Part shown: piece after piece, positions 1 to 10,172 of the stretch
How the letters are laid out: each line of letters begins with the position of its first letter
Numbering within the stretch: the stretch's first letter is position 1
Source: Piezodorus guildinii
Lineage: Eukaryota; Arthropoda; Insecta; Hemiptera; Pentatomidae
Direction of reading: 5' to 3'
Assembly (NCBI GenBank): GCA_023052935.1
Contig: CM041292.1
Coordinates: 174,158,900-174,222,899 of the forward strand
DNA length: 64,000 nucleotides
Program-made: the position numbers and the translations under genes
The notes under the pieces: model-generated
Told to the model about the DNA's origin: nothing
What the model saw: the letters and a program-made list of their open reading frames with translations, nothing else
Database searches by the model: none

Positions 1-115
1 ATTAAATATTAATAAAATATTTACTGTGAAAACATTTATTCAAGATTAAACAGTGTACAAAAAAAAATTGTATTCATATAAACATTTAATGAATAAATCC
101 TTTTCAACGTCTCAC

Positions 116-178
116 GGCGGCACCTTTAGCTTTTTCCAACGCTTTTTCGAGAGCTTCTTTGATTTCCTTGATCTTAGG
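116..178 (-). CDS. Gene A exon 5: shortened last cassette (21 codons)
   Basis: The exon starts at PKIKEIKEALEK right after a CTCTAG acceptor and reads to KAKGAA. A GTGAGA donor-like site follows. If that site is not used, the frame adds V-R-R and stops at 104-106. The acceptor TAG replaces the CAG codon found inside full cassettes, so the exon has lost its first seven codons. Confidence 0.6.
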
Positions 179-2023
179 CTAGAGTTTTAAATAATTAATT
201 ATAATTAGTAACATGCTTCCTAAAGATACCTGATAAAAGCCATTTATAAATAATTGAAGTTTTACAACATACCTGAGCAGCACCTTTGGCCTTTTCTAAA
301 GCCTTGTCGAGAGATTCCTTGATTTCATTGAGCTTGGGCTGGAGTTTCGATTGGATTCCCTGTTGATAATATATCAAATAATTATCAAAATGATTACAAG
401 GGAAACATGTTCAGCAGATTAAGAATCGTATAATAAATATTCTTATAAATAACGTCCCTATATATGTAACCTGGACACATAAATATATTCGTGTTACTAA
501 TATAATGAATAATTATGTTATTTAAATGAAGCATAATTATTTTATATAAATCATTTCTCTCTTTTAACTAAAATCCAGGAAACTGCTCTCTCTATTCCAG
601 TTAACATACGAGTTCTAATGGGATAATTAATAATGGGACAATAATTGTATTAAATTAGGTAAAATTTAGAAAAATAAATGTTTTACATCATACCTCAGCG
701 GTACCTTTGGCCTTTTCTAAAGCTTTGTCAAGAGCTTCTTTGATTTCCTTGATCTTGGGCTGGAGTTTTTCATCGAGTCCCTGTTAATAATATTGCAAAA
801 AATTAATAAATTGTATGATTAATTGTTATAGAAACATGTTCAGCAGATTAAGAATGGTGTAATATATATTTATAATATAAGGATCAGTTTGGTCTATTAT
901 ATAGAGAGAGGGCTATTAGTCTGTTCTCCGGTCCTGAGATGGAATCTCGGCTTTGGCAGAATATTATTTATTCTGTTAATTCAGCCGGGTTCGACTATAA
1001 GGTATAGAGACCCCCTTAGGGCATACCCAGGCTCTTTAAATTGGGTACCCAAATTGGGGAAAAAACCTAACGTCTGGCGTGGTCAATGCCTAATTACCTC
1101 ATTTCACGGTCGTTGGCATAGAAAAAGTACGAATCTATAGAGATGAGCTGCGCCCAAGACCATTCATGAGTAATAGAGGTACAATTTTTTTTTTTAAATA
1201 ATAAATACTTAAAAAATATTCGCATATATTTAGTTTCTATATAAATATATAACCTCGTCACATAAATATACTCCAGTTACTAATATAATGAATAATGATG
1301 GTATTTTAATGAAGCATAATTATTTTATTTAAAACATTTCTCTATTTTAACTAAAATCCCATTCAATATACGAGTTCGAATGGGAAATTATTTTAACATT
1401 GTAGTTAATCTGCTAACATTTAGTAAATAAAATTTTTATAACATACCTCAGCAGTACCTTTGGCCTTTTCTAAAGCCTTGTCAAGAGCTTCTTTGATTTC
1501 GGTGACCTTGGGCTGGAGTTTCGATTTGAGATCCTGTTGTTAAAAATTATCGATAAATATTTTACTATAGATGCATAATAAAAAGAAAACAATATAAATA
1601 AGCGAATAAATAAATATATGTATTCGAATTACAGATGACAGAAGTTAGTTACTGAATAATTGGGTTCTGTGCTTGATGGAGGAGTGATAGAGTTGTGTTA
1701 GTGGGTGTATATTCTACAGTGATTAATGCGTGTAACCCATTACTCTACAAAATTTATATAAATTTGTCCTTCATGGCATACCATTTACTTTGATCATTTT
1801 TAAATGTATTGTAAACCATACTGTAAAGTATAGAAAAATCCGAAAAGTAACTATAATAAGCAGGTAGCCTGATCAACTAGCATTTATCAAGTTAAAGTTT
1901 AAAACGTACCTCAGCTGCTCCTTGGGCCTTTTCAAGTGCTTTGCCTAAAGCACCGTCCAACTTGGGGAGGCTGAACCCCTGGGCTAGGGCCACGCAAACC
2001 AACAGAGCTAGAGCAATCTTCAT
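116..2023 (-). CDS. Secreted helical-cassette protein gene A (3' end probably outside the window)
   Basis: Exons read 2023-1910, 1533-1447, 780-694, 359-273 and 178-116, joined in phase 0, giving 146 residues in the window. Exon 1 encodes a signal peptide (MKIALALLVCVALAQG) and a first short helix. Exons 2-4 are 87-bp cassettes of 29 codons each, with Lys/Glu/Ala helices sharing the cores LQPK, EIKE and KALEKAKG. The fifth is a shortened 21-codon cassette. All introns have GT-AG ends (donors mostly GTACG or GTATG, acceptors CAG or TAG). The last cassette either continues past a GTGAGA donor or reads four more codons to a TGA at 104-106. I favour splicing, because 1-104 resembles the intron before the proline-rich exon of gene B. 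The product is probably a small secreted protein of unknown function. Confidence 0.72.
273..359 (-). CDS. Gene A exon 4: 29-residue helical cassette
   Basis: This 87-bp phase-0 exon begins GIQSKLQPKLNEIKE and ends KALEKAKGAAQ. Its borders are AACAG|G and CAG|GTATG. Confidence 0.78.
694..780 (-). CDS. Gene A exon 3: 29-residue helical cassette
   Basis: This 87-bp phase-0 exon begins GLDEKLQPKIKEIKE and ends KALEKAKGTAE, with good GT-AG borders. By flanking intron sequence it corresponds to the truncated cassette at 22224-22262 of gene B. Confidence 0.78.
878..1195 (+). mobile_element. tRNA-derived SINE (family 1), in intron 2 of gene A
   Basis: The head contains an A-box-like TTGGTCTATTATATAG and a degraded B box. 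The body shares blocks with 22346-22640 and 60043-60340, such as CCTAATTACCTCATTTCACGG, and ends in a T-rich tail. It lies opposite to the gene. The flanks match those of the copy in gene B, so both derive from one insertion before the genes duplicated. Confidence 0.75.
1447..1533 (-). CDS. Gene A exon 2: 29-residue helical cassette
   Basis: This 87-bp phase-0 exon sits between an AACAG acceptor and a GAG|GTATG donor. It begins DLKSKLQPKVTEIKE and ends KALEKAKGTAE. Hydrophobic residues fall every 3-4 positions, giving one helical face, with Lys and Glu on the other. Confidence 0.78.
1910..2023 (-). CDS. Gene A exon 1: signal peptide and first helix
   Basis: This is a 38-codon exon from ATG at 2023 to a GAG codon followed by GTACG. 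The hydrophobic core ALALLVCVALA suggests cleavage around AQG-FSLP. The rest (KLDGALGKALEKAQGAAE) is a short amphipathic helix. The start is the first ATG after the TATA box and has the context CCGAAATG, which genes B and C share. An upstream in-frame ATG at 2161 lies before the TATA box and is unlikely to be used. Confidence 0.8.
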
Positions 2024-2068
2024 TTCGGCCTTTTCAAGTTCGAATGTATTATCAGCTAAAACACATCC

Positions 2069-2140
2069 AATATATATACTCAAAATAGATTCATTAAATA
2101 TACAATAAATATTTGGACAAATGTATTTGTAATGAATAGC
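2069..2140 (-). promoter_or_regulatory. Core promoter of gene A: TATA box and conserved upstream block
   Basis: On the minus strand a TATATATTGGATGTG block (about 2065-2079) lies about 45 bp before the ATG. A further upstream block containing CATTTGTCCAAATA (about 2108-2140) recurs at the same place in genes B and C. Conservation among three paralogs supports a shared regulatory function. The bound factor is unknown. Confidence 0.65.
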
Positions 2141-2159
2141 ACCTGATGTTTTATTTAAC

Positions 2160-2480
2160 ATTGATCAACGATTAAGGTCGAACGAAGGATTTTTAGTCTG
2201 TGTAATCTGGTCTATACATGATATCTTTACGATTTTGAGAATTTGTCATATATAATGTGTCCAAGAAAAGGTCTATGAAGTTATTGTGACAAATAAATAT
2301 AAGGGCTTCTCGGTGTTGTAGTAGATTCTTAGTATTGTAGTTAGTAGTCAAATATCATAGCCAGATGCAAGACTCACATTCTTTTCTTATTGCTCATTGT
2401 GCGATGGTGAGCGTTAATTCTCTTAGGAATTTAGTCAGTTGTATATAGAGACGTCTGATTTTATCTTGAAGGATGAATAC
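2160..2480. other. Upstream flank of gene A duplicated at gene B
   Basis: No gene was found. The stretch aligns by eye with 23640-23940 (for example ATTTTGAGAATTTGTC and GATTCTTAGTATT), so the A/B duplication includes at least 0.3 kb upstream of the promoters. Confidence 0.6.
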
Positions 2481-3204
2481 TATTAGATACTATACTTATA
2501 AAATAAAATTTATAAGAAAATATTATTAGAAACAAGTAATTAACAAATAAATGATTATTAGGTAATAATATTTCTTAAAAAAATTGATATGATTGGTAAA
2601 TAATAACAAAAGTACTTAATTTGGTGCAATGGTAAAAATATATCAAAATCAAGACAAATTAATTTTTTTTTAAATATAATTAACTGTTTATTATTCTCTA
2701 TAACTGTCCGAATCAAACGGGATGATAGGATGACGGTGTCGTCTGCAAATGTTGCCAGAAAGGCGTCAGGATGAGTAGAAATATCAGTAGTGTAAAGGAT
2801 GTAGAGGACGGTTCCCTGAAGAACACTGGCCTCAACGGGATGAAAGTTAGAAAATTCAACACCTCAGCGAACTCGGAAGGAGCGGTTTGAGAGATAGGAT
2901 TGTAAAATAATGAAGCGAGACTGGGAGAAATGTGTTATAAGCTTGAAGAGTAATCCGGCGTGCCATACTCGGTTAAAAGCTTGCCCTATGTCCAGAAACG
3001 CTACAGAACAATACTCTTTGGGTTGAAGGGCTAAGGAAATATGGTCTACAACTCGGTATTCTTGTTGAACAGTGGAATGATGAGGACGGATTCCACAAAC
3101 TGATGGAAAGGAAGATTTTGAGATTCTAATAAGGGTAGGATTCGTTTACGAAGGAGCTTTTCGAAGATGTTTGAGAACTTGGAGGGTAAACTAATAGGTC
3201 TGTA

Positions 3205-3840
3205 TATGAGGAAGATGGTTGGGGGTGCGGTCATAAATTAAAAACACACATTTAAAATAAGTGTTATTTTAATTATGTGCCGACGTTTCGGCCTACAATG
3301 TGGGCCTTCATCAGGGCTAAAAGAAACAAGATAACAACCAATGTAATTATAGACTTAATAATGCGTTAGGTATATAATAATAATATGACAGTAATAAATT
3401 ATAGGAACATAAATAATATTAAATGTAAAATGATAATATGATGACAATTATAAAGTATGGAAATAAGGTGACAGTTATAAAGTATGGAAATAAACAAAAT
3501 TAAGATGATAGTTATAAAGTATGGAAGTAAACATAATTGAGATGATAATATTGTAATGAGAATATATAAAGAGAGACTAAGTAAATGAAAAAAATGATAA
3601 AGGAAAAATATGTGAACAATTAAAATTTTAAATATTAACAATTTTGAGTTGATATATGACGGTAATATATTAAAAACATAGTTAAGAGTATAGGTAATAT
3701 ATAAAAAATATAGTCATTACAAAAGAGAAACAGTATGAATAAAAATAATTTAAATTTTAAAATAATGTAATATTAAACTAATAATTATATGTCAGGATAT
3801 GTAACGGAGAAAGATATGAGTATGAAAAGGGGGAGAAAGA
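3205..3840 (-). mobile_element. Penelope-like (hammerhead-bearing) insertion nested in the Jockey copy
   Basis: The insert is flanked by a 12-bp direct repeat AATAGGTCTGTA at 3193-3204 and 3841-3852, which corresponds to a single site in the related element near 14270. A hammerhead-ribozyme-like motif lies near the left end on the minus strand. The rest is AT-rich with short tandem repeats around ATAAAGTATGGAAATAA (3446-3535). No reverse transcriptase remains. Hammerheads of this compact form are known from Penelope-like elements, so the family call rests on the motif alone. Confidence 0.6.
3279..3317 (-). ncRNA. Hammerhead ribozyme motif (type I, minimal stem III)
   Basis: On the minus strand GCC is followed by the core CTGATGA (3314-3308) and a stem II with GGCCCAC pairing to GTAGGCC at six of seven positions. 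Then come GAAA (3289-3286) and C-GTC (3285-3282), with cleavage expected after the last C. GGC (3281-3279) pairs with the opening GCC to make stem I. Stem III is minimal, as described for Penelope-like elements, where dimeric forms are thought to act. Confidence 0.65.
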
Positions 3841-4614
3841 AATAGGTCTGTAAGTTGCAGTGCTACTAGAAGGTTTACCTGGTTTTATGAAAAGAATGAT
3901 TGCGTAATGTAAAGTATGTGGAGGGTAGGATGCAGTTGTAGATGTATGTCAAAAGTACGGCTTTCTGTGAAAGTTGTCGCAGAATCTGGGAAGAAAGAGA
4001 GGGTTTCTGGAGAAGATATTTGACGTCAGAGGGATTGATAGCTTTGGAAGGTAGGGAAAAAGGAATAGGTGACATAAGGAAGTCTTGCACTGTGGCGGTA
4101 TAATTGCTGTGGGATTCGGGTTGCGGAGTGAATACTTTGGAGAGCTTTGTGGCGAATTCCTCGATTTTATCTTCATCACGAGGCCGGAGGGGATGGAAAA
4201 CTTTATGGGATTTTAAAATCTTATTCGTGACATTCCACAGAGAATCATCACGAGCTGATAGAGAGGAGAGGTAGTAATTAAAGGACAAGGAACGGAAGGT
4301 CACCAACTTACACTTCAATTGCCTACAATAAAAGTTATAGGAACGTCGATCTGTTGGAGAATGGATAGGGAGATAGGTGAAGTTATTTAAGGATTTTTTA
4401 AGATAGGGATTAGATTTGGTAATATATTTGCAAGGAGTGATATTAGCGGCATAACAAGAGATTTGATTTTGGAGGGGAAGGATATCGTAAGACTGGAAAG
4501 GTCTGTGACATTTGATGGAGGAGGGATATGAGAAATTTGATGTTGAGGAGTATTTTCAATCTTTTACTTGAGGTTTATGAAAACATCACTTCATGAATAT
4601 ATTGCATTGCATAT

Positions 4615-4850
4615 GAAAAAATCTGGCGCTCGAAACGTACAAATGTTAAAGAAAATTTGCAATATCTGCATTTAAGCCCTGTCAGACTATTTCAATCTGA
4701 ATGAAACGTACATGCTATTAAAGCCCATTAAATTTTACATCGATACAGCAAGCTTAACCAAATTCGTTAAATCCATTTTTGAGAAAATCGTAAAAAGGTG
4801 CAAATTGCATAGTATTAAGTAGCACTTCCGGTTTGCCGGAGAACAGCCAC
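4615..4850 (+). repeat. Fragment of the 0.9-kb dispersed repeat (family T)
   Basis: It shares the start AAATCTGG and the internal blocks CATTTAAGCCCTGTCAGAC and AAGCCCATTAAATTTTACAT with the fuller copies at 38414, 41748 and 50853. Most of the middle is missing. Confidence 0.7.
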
Positions 4851-4859
4851 GAGGATTGC

Positions 4860-6210
4860 AGGCATTGGAAAAACTTAGTAAAGGAAGATCTAATTAAACG
4901 AAGCTAATTGGCAACAGTAGCTTGCTGGCCTAATCGGCAAGTTAATGTTGCCATTACCAGTGTTGCATATATTGCAAGGTAGGGTGTATAAATTATTTTA
5001 AAAAATTAGTAAAAGTTTAAAAATAGTGAAATAAGAATTGGAATAGGAAACAAGTAATTAAGTAAGTAATAAGTAAAAAGTATATATTCCAAATACCAGC
5101 AATCAGCTGATATGAGGAAATATGGCGACTTTTTGTGTCAAACCTGTTGATCCTGTATTCATTTTTACGTTTAAAAAAATAACACTGCTTACCGGAATAA
5201 TACTCCAAACTTTACTTCTGTTGATCTCTAAAAAGGTGCTGAAGTTTTCGAGACTGCCCTCAATTGAAATCCTTCTAAAAAACGAAAACTCTCTGGGACG
5301 AAGTGAAGAGCGATTGTTATCATCGGGCGCATAAGCTGATCTCAATTAGGATTATAGTCCTTATATTTTAGATAACAATAATTCCTTCTTGATAAAATCA
5401 AAAACTAATTTAACCGATTCATCTCTGTTACAGTTGATATATTTGGGTTTAGTCCCATTTTGTTCAGGTGTAATGATAATGTAGGCATTCATGGAAAATA
5501 TTCCGAATAGTGAGGGTTCCATCACGGGAGCACGGGCTGCCAAGTGAAATAGCCCAGGCAATGAAGGATTTGTGTCGGAAGGAATTGGAGGCAAGCTAAT
5601 TTCTTGTCAGTTGTTAGGACCTTATTGGAGGAGTATTTTCTCAAATGCCCCCTCTCCTCACTCTTATGCTCCCCCCGCTAGCTCCTCTTCAATATCCGTT
5701 TTATTTATAGGCTTTAAAAAAATGCTGTAAAATATTTTAGCGTACAATTTAACCTTTATGCTTTTGAATTCGAGAACCTAAAGACAACAAACCAGTCTTA
5801 CTAATACTGACCACAAGATCGTGGGTATAGATGTTTTCGAGAAACTTTTAAGTCAAGTTTTATTTCCGGTTAATCATAATTCTTTAGATTATTTTTTTAA
5901 ATACCTACACATTTATTGATTAATGTTTAAATTATGTATTATTTTATTACTATCGATTGATTCAAATAATCATTCATGAATAGAGTGGAATGCGAATACG
6001 AATTCAGTTCAGTAGTCGGATACAGTTGTTTAAAGAAAAGTTGTAATTATACATCCACAAACAGATGTAAATTCTTTTCAAAATAATTTATTCATTGCAA
6101 ATAAGTTTGAAGAGCTAATAAATTAAAGTATTTTATTTTCTCCTTAACTATCTTTTACCGACTGATTCCTATCCGTGCTCTGCCTATTACTCTAGCTGTA
6201 ATTATATTCT
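4860..6210. other. Non-coding stretch with two weak minus-strand ORFs
   Basis: Minus-strand ORFs at 5361-5594 (77 aa) and 5103-5345 (80 aa) lie 15 bp apart. Their composition is slightly less AT-rich than the surroundings (for example SSLRPREFSFFRR). I recognise neither. They could be remnants of a host exon or of an anonymous repeat. The rest shows no signal. Confidence 0.3.
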
Positions 6211-6214
6211 TGGT

Positions 6215-7245
6215 GTAAGGCTTGGCGAATTAAGATGAACAAAAGCAAATGCACACACGTCACTTTCACCCTACGACGTAAATCCTGTCCAACAGTTAAA
6301 TTCAATTCCATACCGCTTCCTTCCTCAGACACAGTCCGGTACCTTGGCTTTTTACTAGACAAAAGACTGACGTGGAACCCACATACAAGACTTAAAATGA
6401 TAGAACTCAACCGCAGATTCGGCCGGTTATACAAACTACTAAACAGAAAATCTCATCTTACAGTCGACAACAAATTACTAATATATATAAGACAGTACTG
6501 AAACCTACATGGACCTACGGACTTGAACTATGGGGTACAACTAAACATTCTAACATCAAACGTATCCAATCCTTCCAATCCAAAGTCCTTCGAACAATAG
6601 TTGATGCTACTTATTACGTTACAAACTGTACCCTACACCATGACCTTAAGATTCCATTTATTTTAGACCTGGTACCATCCAAATTCTCCAAATTCCATCA
6701 GAACCTTCTTCATCATCCTAATCCTCTTGCTCGATCGCTCTCCAGCTCCGCCCATCCCTACAATCCTCCTCGAAGATTGAAACGGCAGTGTACGTTTTGT
6801 AAACATTTATTCTGGAGTTCTGACACTGGTCAGATCCTCCACTCATGTACTGTATGTTTGTGGCTATTCCGCCCTAGCTCGGCCTCCACTGGCTTATACC
6901 AGTGAAGCGCTGAGTGAGAGGCGCTGGGATCTCTCGGCCGAGCAGCCGAGTCTGGGGTCCCTTTAGCAGATTGTATATATTGTATATAGTTAAGTTTGCT
7001 TGTATGATTTTTATTTATTTCCCAACTTGCATTTATCTCTACTACAGGTTGTATGTTTTTGTTTTTATTAATTGTTATTTTCTTGTATATATTTGAATTT
7101 ATTTATTTCCGATTTTATGTAATTTGACTTTATCAATATTCTGTATATATTGTATGAATGTGTACTACATCACTATTACTACTGTTCATTATGTAACAAA
7201 TTGTAATATTTCTCAATAAATAAAAAAATAAAATAAAAACAAAAA
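6215..7245 (+). mobile_element. 5'-truncated Jockey-clade element (same family as 12664-17320)
   Basis: Coding begins at about AWRIKMNKSKC in the distal RT. It continues through a region matching SDTVRYLGFLLDKRLTWNPHTR, then breaks frame near 6490. The C-terminal motif RRLKRQ is visible near 6775. The 3' UTR resembles that of the longer element, and the end is an A-rich tail after AATAAATAAA near 7220. It is a typical dead-on-arrival LINE copy. Confidence 0.88.
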
Positions 7246-7489
7246 TAAAAATTATATTCTTAATATTTTGTATTGACTTACTCAGCTGCGGTAAGTTAGT
7301 CTTTAGTAGATCCACCTTCACCCGAATTATCTCATTCTTCATAAAAAAAATTTTATTTTTTATTTATTTATTAAAGAAATTTACAACTGTATTAAATAAA
7401 TACAACAAGTAAATAGGCTTTATATATGATCAGTACACATGATAGTCCTGAGAAGAAACTACCCATTGGTAGCACTCCAATGTCTTATG

Positions 7490-10172
7490 TTAGAGGTCTC
7501 TTGGCCATCTTCTTTTAAGGCGCCTCGGTGGGTTGTCGGGAATAGATATGGAGGAAAAGGTCACGGATAAGCGGGTTTGAGTGGGCAGGGAGTTTGGTAT
7601 ATCTGTAACGGGCCAAGTCTTCAACTAATGGGATATTTAGGTCTTTATGGATGATTTTATTAGTAACAAAGTAAGGAGCATTGAGGATTTTACGAAGGAT
7701 TTTGGACTGCAAGGATTGGATGCGAGAGGAATTCGATGGTTTAGTAGACCCCCATAGCTCAATGCCATATGTCCAAATAGGCCTGATAATTGTGATATAA
7801 ATGAGTTTTTTGTAGTAAGTAGGAAGTTTTGAACGTTTGTCAAGTAAGTGTTGTAGTAATCTGTATCTACGAGCAGTTTCCTGTCGTTTCAGTCTAGTAT
7901 GAGGATTCATGTTAGGCGTTTGTCGAGGTGGAGTCCTAACCTAAGTACCGAATCTGTTCAACAGGAGTAAGTAGGATATTGTTAAAGGATACGGTGGGGC
8001 AGGAAGTCATAGGCTTACGACGTAGAGTGAAGGTGATTTGATGGGATTTATTAGGATTTATTTTGATTCTCCAGTTTTGACACCATTCTTCAATGGCTGA
8101 TAGATGGTGCTGTAGGATTTGTGATGCAGTAACAGGATCATTATTCACAGATAACACACATGTGTCATCGGCGTAGGAAGTTAGGATAGTGCTAGGATGG
8201 GAGGGAATATCAGCTGTATACACCGTGTAAAGGATCGGACCCAGGATACTACCTTGCGGTACACCGGCTGATTGAGTGAATATGCATGAGTAACAAAGGT
8301 TATGGTTAACTTTGAAAGTTCTATCAGAGAGATAGGAACGAATTAATAGGAAGTACGCTGGAGAGAGGAATTGACGGAGCTTGTATAGCAGACCCGGATG
8401 CCAAACTCGATCAAAAGCCTGTTCCACGTCGAGAAAGGCTCCAGTGCAATACTTTCCGCGCTCCAATGTGGAAGATATGACATCCACCACACGGTGACAC
8501 TGTTGTATAGTGGAATGGGATGTCCGAAATCCAAACTGGTGGTCAGGAATCACGTGGTTGGATTCGAGGATTGGGTATAAACGTTTGAGGAGAAGTTTTT
8601 CGAGAATTTTGCCCAGAATGGGCAGGAGGGAGATAGGACGGTAAGAGGATGGATATTCAAGAGGCTTTTTTGGTTTAGGTATCATTTTGATAATGGACAG
8701 TTTCCAGTGGTCTGGAAAATAGGTAGAACGGAGAGTAGCATTATATATATAGGTGAGGAATAATATGGCTTTTCTGGGGAGCTGTTTTAGGATGTGGGAT
8801 GTAATGAGATCATGGCCAGGAGCTTTTTTGGAAGGTAAATTTTGAATTATGTTGATGACTTCTGATGGATGAAAGGCCTTAGGAGGAAGGGTCATTTGGA
8901 GAGGAACAGTGAGTTCTGCTTCAACACGGTCGATATGGATTGTATTAAGGATGTCGGGGTGTGGGAGAAACGTTTTGGAAAGGTGTTCTCCGAACAGCTG
9001 AGATTTTTCATCATCGGATCTTGTCCAGGATTTTGAGTCGGTGAGGAGTGGATGATTAAAGGTTTTGTATTTCAGTAGTTTTGCAGTTGTTATCCATAAT
9101 GATTTGTCTGTTGTACTTAAGTTTTCTGTGAAGTTTTGAAAGTTTTGAATTTTGAGTTTTCTTATTTCTGTCTTGATTTTGTTCGTCAGTTTATTGTAAA
9201 TGGTTTTATCCGAAGGGTATCGTGTTCGATGCCACTTCGCTCTTGCTCGCGTTTTTCAGTTAGTAATAGTCGAATATAATATGGCAGGTTGGTTTCTTGT
9301 GCCTTCCTGTTTGTATATTGTAATGTGTTGGTCTGTATGGCAGTTTCTATTGATTTGTTAAGTTCTTCAATGGCAGAGTCTATGTCTTGTTTAGTTTTTA
9401 ACAAAATTTTCAAGTCCAGATTGTTCTCTAAGTCATATCGAAAATTGTGCCAGTTGACTTGTCCTTTAATCAGGGAAGGTAAAGGAGGCTTATGAATAGG
9501 ATTGGAATGCAGTTGAAGCAGAACCGGGCTATGATCAGAGGAGAGGTCATCTAAGGATTTGATTGTAGATTGGGTGGAGGAGATTCGGGAAGTAATGAAA
9601 ATATCAAGGATGTCAGGACGTTTTTGATGAGATGTAGGCCAGTACGTAGGGTTCTGGGGTGACAAAATGGAATAACTATTGGAGGTTGTGACTCTGGAAA
9701 GGATCCTGCCACGAGTATTGGACGTTCGGCATCCCCACCGTTGGTCTTTGGCGTTGTAATCTCCTCCAGCAATGAAGCGCGGACCAAGAGATCGGAATAA
9801 GGATTCAAGGTGGTGAATGGAGAGTGAATTACCGGGAGGGCAGTATACAGCTGAGATTGTCATATTAAATGGGTGGGAAGATAAGGTAATAGAGGTTGAT
9901 TGAATGGTGTCAGATGGAGAAGAAGGAAGCATGGAATGAGGAATGGATTTATGGATGAGGATACATGAGCCAGCGTGAGATGTGTTGTCTGGGTGATCTG
10001 ATCGGTATGTGATGTAGTCACGTATGTAAAAGTGCAAGCGTGTAGTGAAATGGGTTTCAGTCACAAGTGCAATGTCTATGGTATTGTCGTGTAGGAATAT
10101 GTCAAGTTCGTCACGGTGATTCAGTAAACCATTTGCATTCCACAAAAGGATGGCTAGGGAGTTTTTATTCAT
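7490..10172 (-). pseudogene. Jockey ORF2 (endonuclease and reverse transcriptase), frameshifted
   Basis: The N-terminal 328-residue block (10172-9186) is an AP-type endonuclease, with LLWNANGLLNHRDEL, a TETH motif, GGDYNAKDQRWG and SSDHSPV. After a frameshift the 319-residue RT block (8895-7936) shows SYRPISLLPILGKILEKLL, DQFGFR, FLDVEQAFDRVW, AGVPQGSILGP and the catalytic SYADDTCVL. More shifts occur at RYLG (7936) and near 7520, before the family C-terminus RRLKRRWPRDL. Its ATG overlaps the ORF1 stop as ATGA. When intact, the product nicks target DNA and primes reverse transcription from it. Confidence 0.9.

Larger units (their letters stand above)
2690..4560 (-). mobile_element. Jockey-clade retrotransposon copy, internally deleted and interrupted
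   Basis: Minus-strand RT coding sequence related to the element at 12664-17320 is readable in broken frames at 2700-3204 and 3853-4320, with fragments such as YRPISLPSKFSNIFEKLL. At about 4330-4560 the sequence jumps to the ORF1 C-terminal region of the same family, so the endonuclease part is missing. The 3' part after the RT catalytic region is also absent. A 636-bp foreign insert splits the RT. Stops and frameshifts throughout show it is dead. Confidence 0.8.

Noticed and set aside
1892..2161. Longer 89-aa start for gene A exon 1
   Set aside because: The upstream ATG precedes the TATA box and the extension is not shared with B or C; the conserved start is 2023.
5103..5594. Two adjacent minus-strand ORFs as a host gene
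   Set aside because: No recognisable motif, and a stop lies between them. Kept only as a note in the region entry.
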